This document shows positions 1 through 5,355 of a DNA stretch of 5,355 bases, piece by piece. How positions within the stretch are numbered: the stretch's first letter is position 1; each line of letters begins with the position of its first letter. Source of the stretch: JBNJEA01 sp051745395 (lineage in GTDB: Bacteria > Desulfobacterota > Desulfobacteria > Desulfobacterales > Desulfosalsimonadaceae); the NCBI GenBank assembly GCA_051745395.1, contig JBNJEA010000180.1, positions 1-5,355 of the forward strand. Direction: 5' to 3'. The notes under the pieces are model-generated. The model did no database searches. It was given only the letters and a program-made list of their open reading frames with translations, and had not been told where the DNA came from. Both the position numbers and the translations under genes were made by a program.

Positions 1-3000
1 GGCCTGCCGGCTGTCGTCGGAAATCCGGGTCCGGGCTTGCTGGAGTTGGGTATAAACCCAGGTGGCCAGTCGATATTCGCCGAGCAGGATCAACTGTTGG
101 GCGCTTTGCTGCATGCAGTCAAGGAGTTTGTCCGGGACTTTTTCATCGTTTCGGGGCGTCAAAAGATGCGCCGCCGGCGTCAGGACCAGCTTGAGAAAAG
201 CGGCGCTGGGCCGCCAGTCATCCGGATTGAGCAGGGTGTAAAATTGTTCGGTGATGCGGTTTTTCTCTTTGGGCTCCCCTGCTTTCCGGAAGTCTTCACA
301 CAATTGAAGCACAAGCGCCTCGGCGCCCTTGAGATCGCCCTTTAAAAAAAGCGCCCGGATCTGTTGCGGCAGCGACTCGACATCCTGCGCCGAAGATGCC
401 GGCGCATCCGGGTTTACCATTTCAAGTGCCGAAGATGCTTGCTCTTGGCCATCTGCCGCTGTTTCATCATTTTCGGCCGTATCCGTGCCTTCCGCCGCGC
501 CGGCCCTGCTGTCAATGACCCCGTAAATGTTTTGGTCGAATAAAATTTTGGTAATCTGTTTTTTGGCGGCCAATTTTTGCCAGGCCGCCGTATCAAGGTT
601 TTCGGAGGCGCGCTGACCGGTGGTGGATAGAAAATCGACCATCTCGTCGCCGGAAATGCCGGGCAGAAAGGTGATGCTGTTTAACCCCGCATCCGAAAGC
701 AATTGCAAAAAACCCTGCGCCAGGGTTTCAAAACCGGCAGTATCGACTTTGGCACCATTGATTAACAGCGCGTTGCCCACGCGGGCGATGGTCAGGGCCG
801 ACCACCTGTCGAGCAATTTCTCCAGTTCCGTGATCACCTGTTCAATGGCTTGCCGGGCAACCGGTCCCCTGGCCGGATAAAGCCGCAGCTTGTTGTAGGC
901 GCCGAGCAGGGATGCAATGACGGGGAAAATGGCGTGCAGCTCGGCGGCTTCGAGCTGCGGTTCATCGGGGGGCGGTGTCGTGTCGGCTGCGTCCATCTGC
1001 GGCTCCTCAAGCGACAACGCATCAATTCCTGCATCGAGCTTGGTATATTTGACCTGCCGCGGTATCACGTGTTCGAGTTGGTTGTCTTCGGAAAAGCGCT
1101 CCCAGAAGCCGGGCGTAATGGTTTTGCGGTCAATGTGGCTGATTTTTTCCAGCACCGCCTTGAGCTCTTGCTCTTCGACCCCCCGTTGGAAGGTCAGGCT
1201 TTTGAGCTCCAGCCGGTCCCAGAATTCAACGATTTTTTCGGCAATGGACTGGTAGGCCGAAACATCCATATGCTGGCCGTTGATCCGCAGGGTGCCGTTT
1301 TCGGCGATGATGCTGACGGCTTCATCGGTGGACAGGATTTCTGCAACCAGGTGAATCAATTCATCGATGGCCCCGGTGACGGATTTGCTGTCCGGCGGGT
1401 AAAGCCGGAGGTTGCGGATGGCCACGATCAGGGCGCGCAGCATCCGGGGCACCTGCTTTTCGGCCGGATCGCTCAACGGTTGATCGGCAATTTCTTCCGC
1501 CCCCTCGGGTCGCCGGTCTTCTTCCGGGCCCGTCTCTTCGGCCGGCGGGGTTTGTGCTTCCGGGTCATCGGAAAAATCATAGACCTGCTGGTTGTAGGTC
1601 TGCAGCAGTTCTTCGTAGGTCTGCGCCTTTTCCGGGTTTTCCGCGTGTTTGAAGTGATGCACCAGAAAGGCCGGCGACGGCAGCAGATCCTGCTGGTATA
1701 GCTTTTCCTGGTATTCGCCGATTTCTTCATGGAGTTTTTTACGTTCCTCGGGCTCGATGCCGTCGTAGATAACTTCCCGGACCCGCTTGTTGGAAAACCG
1801 GATGTTTTCGTCGTTGTCCTGGAATTCGGATCGCACAATGCCGTGTTTGACGGCTTCTTTTAAGATGTCGTTGATCTGGGCCGTCTGCTCCTGGGAGATC
1901 CCGGTCAGCATGCTAAGCGATGTCGACTCGCCGAAGGCCGAGGCCCGGTCCAGAAACTGTTTGCTGTGGTTGTCGAAACAGTCGAGTTTCTGTTGAATGA
2001 TTTCCTCGAAAGAGCGGGGGAAATAGCCTTTCTCAAGTTCGGCAACAGTCCATTGATGCCGGTCCTGAATAATTTTCTGGTCGCTGATCATTTTCCGCAG
2101 GATTTCAATGACAAACAACGGGTTGCCCTGGGTCAGCTGTGCCAGTTCCGTGGTCAGTTCCCGGGGCATGGCAATGCCCGGGAAAATGATGTTGATGTAT
2201 TTTCTGATATCATTGGCATTTAACGGCGTCAGGCTGATATCTTTGATGCCGATTTCCTCCGAATACGCCGTTCGAAACAGGTCCAGGGGGACGGTCTGGG
2301 GGATATCCTGCTTTTCGACGGAAGCGGTCGCGCAGATGAAAAACAGCGAGGGGCTGTCGACGATCAGTTCCCGGATCAAGTGCAGGGAGGCCGGATCACT
2401 GAAATGCAGGTCGTCGATGAGCAGGACTAGGGGGTGGTTGCCCACCAGTTTGGATAAAAACCGGCTAAGTGCATGAAACAACGCATCGCGTTCCGCCGGG
2501 CCGTTTTCCGGCAGCGGGGTTTGTTCGTCTGCAAGCTGGGGCAGAATGTAGGGCAGGTAGGACAGATCTTTTTGATCCATTTGCTCCAAAACCCCCATGC
2601 CCTTGTCCGCCTTCTGATTCATCAATACGATGAGGATATAGGACAGCAGGTAATAGGCCCGGAAGGATTCCTGGACCGCGCCGGTGACGCGAACGGGGTT
2701 GAGCTGGGCTTTTTCCAGGTTGCGCTGCACCGTGTCTAAAAAACTGGTTTTGCCCATGCCCGGGGCGCCGTGGATAATTACGAACTGGTTGAAGCCGTCG
2801 CTGACCTTTTGCAGGGCGCCGCTGACCTTTTCAAATTGGGCTTTTCTGCCCACGATGCCGGCGGAATCCACATATCGAATCGCCTGGCGGCTGACTTTGG
2901 CCGCATCGGCATACTGGTTTCTGCCGGCGTTTTTGGCATGGTAGAGGGCCGTTTCCGCCTGGTTGATCAGGTGTTTGCCGGTTTTGGCGTCATCGGGTGC

Positions 3001-3453
3001 CGTGGCCACCCCGATATTGAGGTTCAGCTCGATCTGTTTGCCGGCCTCGGCCAAAAAAAAGGGGTTGGCCTCCAGTCGGGCGATGATGGTGTCGGCATAT
3101 TGCAATGCCGCGGCTTTGCCCTGTTTGGGCAGCAAAAGCATAAATTCGTCGCCGGCATAGCGGATGCACAGGCCCTGCTCGCCGCCGGCGGATTCCATGA
3201 GACCCGCTATATGGATAAGGGCCTGATCGCCGGCGTTTTTCCCGTATTGATCGTTAACCCGCTTGAACTTGTCAATATCGGTCATCAGGAGGGAAAGCGG
3301 GAAATCGGCCGGCTTTTGCCAGTCAATGTCATGTTTGAAGTGGCTGAAAAGGTAGCGCCGGTTGTTGAGATGGGTCAGTTCATCCTTGAAGATCAAGGCG
3401 GCGGGGTCTTTACCAACGTTTTGCAGAAAATGGCGCAGCTTTTGATATTTCAT
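1..3453 (-). CDS. GGDEF diguanylate cyclase fused to STAND/AAA_16-type ATPase and a duplicated C-terminal module (partial, 3' end outside window)
   Basis: The frame is open for 1151 codons to the window edge. An in-frame TGA lies directly before the ATG (3454-3456), so 3453 is the earliest possible start. Residues about 24-185 form a GGDEF domain, which makes c-di-GMP from two GTP. It has DELTHLNNRR, the metal ligands D59 and D76 (DIDKFK, GDQAL), N67, the signature AGDEF at 100-104, and K174/R178 in HAKNAGRN. The I-site position (91-94) reads GEQG, so RxxD product inhibition is absent. Residues about 200-455 are a P-loop ATPase: IVGRK at 200-204, Walker A GAPGMGKT at 229-236, Walker B LVLLIDD at 342-348, and TQGNPLFVIE at 441-450, as in STAND/AAA_16 proteins. 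A winged-helix/helical region follows (about 480-620). Then come an acidic Pro/Glu linker (629-667), two copies of a module (667-810 and 838-982), an Ala/Asp/Glu linker and a helical region. No signal peptide or membrane segment is seen, so it is probably cytoplasmic. Domain calls for the first half are firm; the function of the C-terminal half is unknown. Confidence 0.93.
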   Translation of the reverse strand, partial: MKYQKLRHFLQNVGKDPAALIFKDELTHLNNRRYLFSHFKHDIDWQKPADFPLSLLMTDIDKFKRVNDQYGKNAGDQALIHIAGLMESAGGEQGLCIRYAGDEFMLLLPKQGKAAALQYADTIIARLEANPFFLAEAGKQIELNLNIGVATAPDDAKTGKHLINQAETALYHAKNAGRNQYADAAKVSRQAIRYVDSAGIVGRKAQFEKVSGALQKVSDGFNQFVIIHGAPGMGKTSFLDTVQRNLEKAQLNPVRVTGAVQESFRAYYLLSYILIVLMNQKADKGMGVLEQMDQKDLSYLPYILPQLADEQTPLPENGPAERDALFHALSRFLSKLVGNHPLVLLIDDLHFSDPASLHLIRELIVDSPSLFFICATASVEKQDIPQTVPLDLFRTAYSEEIGIKDISLTPLNANDIRKYINIIFPGIAMPRELTTELAQLTQGNPLFVIEILRKMISDQKIIQDRHQWTVAELEKGYFPRSFEEIIQQKLDCFDNHSKQFLDRASAFGESTSLSMLTGISQEQTAQINDILKEAVKHGIVRSEFQDNDENIRFSNKRVREVIYDGIEPEERKKLHEEIGEYQEKLYQQDLLPSPAFLVHHFKHAENPEKAQTYEELLQTYNQQVYDFSDDPEAQTPPAEETGPEEDRRPEGAEEIADQPLSDPAEKQVPRMLRALIVAIRNLRLYPPDSKSVTGAIDELIHLVAEILSTDEAVSIIAENGTLRINGQHMDVSAYQSIAEKIVEFWDRLELKSLTFQRGVEEQELKAVLEKISHIDRKTITPGFWERFSEDNQLEHVIPRQVKYTKLDAGIDALSLEEPQMDAADTTPPPDEPQLEAAELHAIFPVIASLLGAYNKLRLYPARGPVARQAIEQVITELEKLLDRWSALTIARVGNALLINGAKVDTAGFETLAQGFLQLLSDAGLNSITFLPGISGDEMVDFLSTTGQRASENLDTAAWQKLAAKKQITKILFDQNIYGVIDSRAGAAEGTDTAENDETAADGQEQASSALEMVNPDAPASSAQDVESLPQQIRALFLKGDLKGAEALVLQLCEDFRKAGEPKEKNRITEQFYTLLNPDDWRPSAAFLKLVLTPAAHLLTPRNDEKVPDKLLDCMQQSAQQLILLGEYRLATWVYTQLQQARTRISDDSRQA
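508..942 (-). repeat. Internal module copy 2 of the GGDEF-ATPase protein (residues 838-982)
   Basis: This is the second copy of the module. KLRLYP (855-860), LLINGA (896-901), LNSITF (924-929), G932, W958 and Y977 each sit exactly 174 residues after their counterparts in copy 1. By manual count there are 28 identities in 122 aligned positions without a gap, so the copies are an old and diverged duplication. The copy is followed by a low-complexity Ala/Glu/Asp linker (about 983-1025) and a helical tail that runs off the window. Confidence 0.7.
1024..1455 (-). repeat. Internal module copy 1 of the GGDEF-ATPase protein (residues 667-810)
   Basis: This is the first copy of a module of about 140 residues. 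Landmarks are NLRLYP (681-686), LRINGQ (722-727), LKSLTF (750-755), G758, W784 and Y803. The pattern is helical segments, then a short strand-like IxING core, then a (S/T)hTFxxG strand. I recall similar RLYP-containing modules beside HEAT-like regions in large deltaproteobacterial proteins, but I cannot name a family from sequence alone. It is preceded by an acidic linker rich in Pro and Glu. Confidence 0.7.
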
Positions 3454-3457
3454 TCAT

Positions 3458-3462
3458 CCCCC
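3458..3462 (-). promoter_or_regulatory. Shine-Dalgarno-like GGGGG(A) of the GGDEF-ATPase gene
   Basis: On the minus strand the sequence GGGGGATGA directly precedes the ATG at 3453. The G-run is 4 nt from the start, acceptable though not a consensus GGAGG. An overlapping ATG at 3457 is in another frame and does not give the conserved protein. Confidence 0.5.
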
Positions 3463-3464
3463 GG

Positions 3465-3480
3465 TCATCTTTTCAGATGA
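3465..3480 (-). other. Leader hairpin with GAAA tetraloop just upstream of the GGDEF-ATPase start
   Basis: Minus-strand sequence TCATCT-GAAA-AGATGA forms a perfect 6-bp stem closed by a GNRA-type GAAA loop. It ends 2 nt before the G-rich ribosome binding site. It could stabilise the mRNA or influence initiation. A 6-bp stem with two GC pairs can also arise by chance. Confidence 0.35.
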
Positions 3481-3505
3481 GTGGTCGCCTTTCTATCCCC
3501 CAGTG

Positions 3506-3531
3506 TGCAATCGATGGGCATTCGATATGCA
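3506..3531. other. Imperfect inverted repeat in the predicted leader
   Basis: TGCAATCGA (3506-3514) and TCGATATGCA (3522-3531) are inverted copies, with one unpaired base and a 7-nt spacer. In the transcript this would be a 9-bp stem with a bulge; in DNA it could be a binding site. Nothing in the sequence decides between these. Confidence 0.35.
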
Positions 3532-3570
3532 ACAGTGCAGTGATCCGGATTGTGTGAAATCGGTACGAAT

Positions 3571-3599
3571 ACAAATGACAGGTCGTGTCGATCATTTGT
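3571..3599. promoter_or_regulatory. 8-bp perfect inverted repeat at the predicted transcription start (candidate operator or 5' hairpin)
   Basis: ACAAATGA (3571-3578) and TCATTTGT (3592-3599) are perfect inverted copies separated by 13 bp. Their centres are 21 bp apart, two helical turns, which suits a dimeric DNA-binding protein. The site begins about where transcription from the promoter at 3607-3635 should start, a position typical of a repressor site. As RNA it would be an 8-bp AU-rich hairpin at the 5' end of the message. Confidence 0.45.
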
Positions 3600-3606
3600 C
3601 CGTGGC

Positions 3607-3635
3607 ATAATATCGGAAAATGAACGATAAATCAA
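3607..3635 (-). promoter_or_regulatory. Sigma70-like promoter for the GGDEF-ATPase gene
   Basis: On the minus strand, TTGATT (3635-3630, four of six matches to TTGACA) and TATTAT (3612-3607, five of six matches to TATAAT) are separated by exactly 17 bp. The region is AT-rich compared with the coding sequence. Initiation would fall near 3600 and leave a leader of about 145 nt. Together with the hairpin after the upstream stop codon, this suggests independent transcription. Confidence 0.5.
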
Positions 3636-3702
3636 TCATGTAAAAATACAGGGTTTTTCAGCAGGATCCATCAGGCGGCAGGGTGGGAAAAGGAAAGGAT
3701 AT

Positions 3703-3724
3703 AAACAAAGCATTTTGCTTGTTT
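3703..3724 (-). terminator. AT-rich hairpin directly after the oxidoreductase stop codon, possible weak terminator
   Basis: On the minus strand the TAA stop (3727-3725) is followed at once by AAACAAGCA, loop AAA, then TGCTTTGTTT. This is a 9-bp stem with one bulged T. Only three GC pairs are present, and the T-rich part lies within the stem with no separate U-tract after it. Termination may therefore be inefficient. Confidence 0.35.
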
Positions 3725-5233
3725 TTAACCGCGCACGGGGCCGGCAGCCACGAGGTAGAGCATGGCCGAATCATCCGTTAGGCCTAAAAGCGACCGGGCT
3801 TCGAAATCATAGAAGGCGCCGATGCCGCAGCAGCCGAGCCCCAGGGCGGTTGCGCCAAGGTAAACCGCATGGCCGAGGCGGCCGGCGGTTATCATGGCAT
3901 GGCGGTATCCGCGCGGACCCCACTGGCGGTCAAGGCGGGAAAGATTGGTCAAAAAGACAAAATGGGCCGCCGCGTTGGCCAGCCAGGCCTGGTTTAAGCA
4001 CACGGCCGCCATTTTTTCCGTTACCGGCCCCTCAAATACCTGGCCGACGGCGTGCTGGGCGGTATCGATCATGTAAAAACCCGCCTGTTGATTTTCGATC
4101 TGGCCGGTCAAAACCCCGCAGCAGATCGAGGCGGCATAATCGCCGGGCCGGTCGGCATCGTCTGCGGCCCGGCAAATCAGGTCTACGAGATAAAAAAACG
4201 ATTCGTTTTTCATGGGGGTGCTGACAAAATTGCGCTTCGACCTTCGCTGCACAACGGTTTGATGGAAATTTCGGATCGGTGCGGCGGCTTGTGCTTTTTC
4301 GGCAACGGGCTGCCAGTGTTGAGCCGATACCCCGATGCAGTCGGCCATGCCCGCAAATGCCGGATCAGGGGATGGCGGGTTTTGTCCGGCCCGATGAATG
4401 TCTATGATTTCCCGGTAGACGTGTTCTTTGGGGCTGACGCGGCTGGCCTGCCGGATCGACTCGTCAACGGCCGGTATTTCGGTTGCAGCCCCGGCGGTAT
4501 CGTTTTTTCCGTCATTTACCAGTGCCAGGCCGCAAACGGCGACTTCCCGGTTTTCATCCACGCCCGTCAGCCGGTTGAATGCGTCATCGTCAAATGTCAG
4601 TACCGGTTTTGTCCGGTATCCGGCTGCGGCAAACGCCACCCGCAGGTTTTCCATCAAGTGGCCGGCATCGAGCAGCACATAGCGATATGCCCGGGCCCGG
4701 TATTTCCAGGCGCTTCGGAAAAAAATGCCCGTGATGACAAACACGGCGCAGGCGCCGCTGCAGTCGTCGGAGACCGCCGACGAAAGCGTTGGCCCATAAT
4801 GGCCCGTACGCAGCGGATTCAAAGCAAAACGCTGGATATCATAGTGATATATCCCCGGCGCCGTTTGCCCGTCATAAAACCGGGCCATGTAGAGTTCATT
4901 GGGGTACAGGGCCCCGGCCGACGGGCTGCTGCGCAGGTAAAAATCCGTCCCCGGCTGCCGGACCCGGGCGGTCAAGCCGTGGCCTGCGGCCAAAATATTT
5001 GCCAATTCGGCAAGATCGGGCTCCGGCATCGGCGCGGTTTGAAAATCCCCCCGGTACACCCGGCGCAGATGGCCTTCGAAATTGCGGTCGGGTGGCGGCA
5101 GTTTCACGGGTTCGATACCCGGATAGTTTTTTTCGGTCGCCGGCTGATTGGCCCAGTCCAGGCTGTGCGGTGTCATCCGGTGGCGGTCATAGCTGATCTG
5201 ATGATGGTATTGACTGGCGGTCATGGACGGCAT
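3725..5233 (-). CDS. Two-domain SagB-type (ThcOx-like) nitroreductase family oxidoreductase
   Basis: This 502-residue protein belongs to the FMN-dependent nitroreductase superfamily, SagB/ThcOx branch. Members oxidise azolines to azoles in some peptide pathways, but many have unknown substrates. The N-terminus carries the family hallmark LDWANQP (25-31) after YHHQISYDRHRM. The first half (about 55-240) has SSPSAGALYP (102-111), GIYHYD (127-132), RSAWKYRARAYRY (173-185) and LLDAGHLMENL (187-197). A hydrophilic linker of about 80 residues follows. The second half (about 325-502) opens with RRSKRNF (330-336), the typical nitroreductase flavin-phosphate motif, and ends with TAGRLGHAVYLGATALGLG (449-467) and LYLVAAGPVRG. 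At about 500 residues it is roughly twice a single-domain nitroreductase. No signal peptide or membrane helix is seen. The start at 5233 has GAGG 8 nt upstream; Met4 (5224) is a possible alternative. No RiPP precursor or cyclodehydratase is nearby, so the substrate is unknown. Confidence 0.9.
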   Translation of the reverse strand: MPSMTASQYHHQISYDRHRMTPHSLDWANQPATEKNYPGIEPVKLPPPDRNFEGHLRRVYRGDFQTAPMPEPDLAELANILAAGHGLTARVRQPGTDFYLRSSPSAGALYPNELYMARFYDGQTAPGIYHYDIQRFALNPLRTGHYGPTLSSAVSDDCSGACAVFVITGIFFRSAWKYRARAYRYVLLDAGHLMENLRVAFAAAGYRTKPVLTFDDDAFNRLTGVDENREVAVCGLALVNDGKNDTAGAATEIPAVDESIRQASRVSPKEHVYREIIDIHRAGQNPPSPDPAFAGMADCIGVSAQHWQPVAEKAQAAAPIRNFHQTVVQRRSKRNFVSTPMKNESFFYLVDLICRAADDADRPGDYAASICCGVLTGQIENQQAGFYMIDTAQHAVGQVFEGPVTEKMAAVCLNQAWLANAAAHFVFLTNLSRLDRQWGPRGYRHAMITAGRLGHAVYLGATALGLGCCGIGAFYDFEARSLLGLTDDSAMLYLVAAGPVRG

Positions 5234-5355
5234 GGGGTAGACCTCGTTTTATCCTCATTTTTTTTCTCCCTCTTCCTCTTCCTCTTACTCTTGCTCTTAC
5301 TCTTACTCTTACTCTTTTTTCTTTTTCTTTTTTTTCTCAAAAACCGCTTTATTCT
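5221..5355 (-). CDS. Possible 3' end of an upstream gene encoding a Lys-Ser/Lys-Arg tail (uncertain)
   Basis: One minus-strand frame is open from the window edge to a TGA at 5223-5221 and gives 44 residues. They begin RIKRFLRKKRKRK, contain five KS and three KR dipeptides from the hexamer array, and end KTRSTPCRP. The TGA overlaps the Met4 codon of the oxidoreductase as ATGA, a common arrangement in operons. Against it, purine-rich DNA lacks stops by composition. A second frame also runs in from the edge, reads NKAVFE plus a Lys run, and stops inside the first hexamer (TAA at 5311-5309). Either frame, or neither, could be the real gene end. Confidence 0.2.
   Translation of the reverse strand, partial: RIKRFLRKKRKRKKSKSKSKSKSKRKRKREKKNEDKTRSTPCRP
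5242..5245 (-). promoter_or_regulatory. Shine-Dalgarno GAGG of the oxidoreductase gene
   Basis: Minus-strand GAGG lies 8 nt before the ATG at 5233 and 17 nt before the next in-frame ATG at 5224. The spacing favours the upstream ATG. No convincing -10/-35 pair is seen in 5246-5355, so the promoter is probably beyond the window. Confidence 0.5.
5265..5312 (-). repeat. Hexanucleotide tandem array (GAGTAA-type), eight units, flanked by A-rich runs
   Basis: On the minus strand the units are three GAGTAA, one GAGCAA, one GAGTAA, two GAGGAA and one GAGGGA. They are flanked by A8 (5258-5265) and by an A/G-rich run (5313-5337). The interspersed variant units suggest past slippage with point changes. 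The array starts about 30 bp upstream of the oxidoreductase ATG and could affect spacing or mRNA leader length. It may alternatively encode a Lys-Ser/Lys-Arg tail of an upstream gene. Confidence 0.85.

Noticed and set aside
850..1701. Plus-strand open frame of 283 codons
   Set aside because: It lies wholly antisense to the GGDEF-ATPase gene, whose frame shows conserved domains and an internal repeat. The antisense translation shows no recognisable motif, and long antisense frames are expected from the codon bias here.
2770..3480. Plus-strand open frame of 236 codons
   Set aside because: It is antisense to the GGDEF and ATPase coding region and shows no family motif. The minus-strand reading gives textbook GGDEF sequence over the same bases.
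3636..3713. Minus-strand mini-ORF of 25 codons (starts MLCLYPFLFPPC) between the two genes, considered as a leader or RiPP precursor peptide
   Set aside because: It has no ribosome binding site, starts inside the hairpin after the oxidoreductase stop, and shows no leader-core pattern. It ends beside the predicted -35 box.
4194..4210. AAAAACG-ATT-CGTTTTT inverted repeat followed by a T-run on the minus strand, terminator-like
   Set aside because: It is inside the oxidoreductase coding region at residues around 342-347. The stem has only two GC pairs and is explained by the codons for KNESFF, so internal termination is not supported.
3715..4224. Plus-strand open frame of 169 codons rich in Arg, Gly and Pro
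   Set aside because: It is antisense to the second half of the oxidoreductase, and its composition is that of a shadow frame.
3725..5233. RiPP (azole peptide) biosynthesis locus based on SagB similarity
   Set aside because: No precursor peptide, SagC/SagD-like cyclodehydratase, protease or transporter is seen in the window, and SagB-type domains occur widely outside such clusters.

Overview
The window reads almost entirely on the minus strand. It holds one large gene cut by the left window edge (1-3453), a 267-bp intergenic region, one complete gene (3725-5233), and a short low-complexity upstream stretch (5234-5355). The coding sequence is moderately GC-rich. The protein styles (a GGDEF/STAND-ATPase multidomain protein and a two-domain SagB-type nitroreductase) would suit a deltaproteobacterium of the Desulfobacterota type. 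That assignment is an impression from protein style; there is no rRNA or other phylogenetic marker here.

Left part: a single uninterrupted minus-strand frame of 1151 codons runs from an ATG at 3453 off the left edge. It encodes an N-terminal diguanylate cyclase (GGDEF) domain with an intact active site but no inhibitory I-site, then a STAND/AAA_16-type P-loop ATPase with clear Walker A and B motifs, then a winged-helix/helical region. After an acidic linker come two diverged copies of a module that align without gaps at an offset of exactly 174 residues, then a second acidic linker and a helical region that continues outside the window. The likely role is a cytoplasmic signalling protein that couples c-di-GMP synthesis to an NTP-driven switch and a scaffold-like C-terminal half.

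Intergenic 3454-3724: a weak AT-rich hairpin sits directly after the stop of the right-hand gene. A sigma70-like promoter (TTGATT, 17 bp, TATTAT) follows, firing toward the GGDEF gene. Its predicted leader of about 145 nt contains three inverted repeats: an 8-bp perfect one at the predicted start site, an imperfect one mid-leader, and a 6-bp stem with a GAAA tetraloop just before the ribosome binding site. The GGDEF gene therefore probably has its own regulated promoter and is not simply co-transcribed with its neighbour.

Right part: a 502-residue flavin oxidoreductase made of two nitroreductase/SagB-like halves, with the recognisable flavin-site motifs distributed unequally between them. No RiPP precursor, cyclodehydratase or transporter gene is visible beside it, so a role in azole peptide maturation is not supported here. 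Upstream lies a GAGTAA-type hexanucleotide array flanked by A-rich runs. Read in one frame it would encode a Lys-Ser/Lys-Arg tail ending in an ATGA overlap with an internal Met codon of the oxidoreductase, so it may be the 3' end of another gene or simply a variable intergenic repeat.
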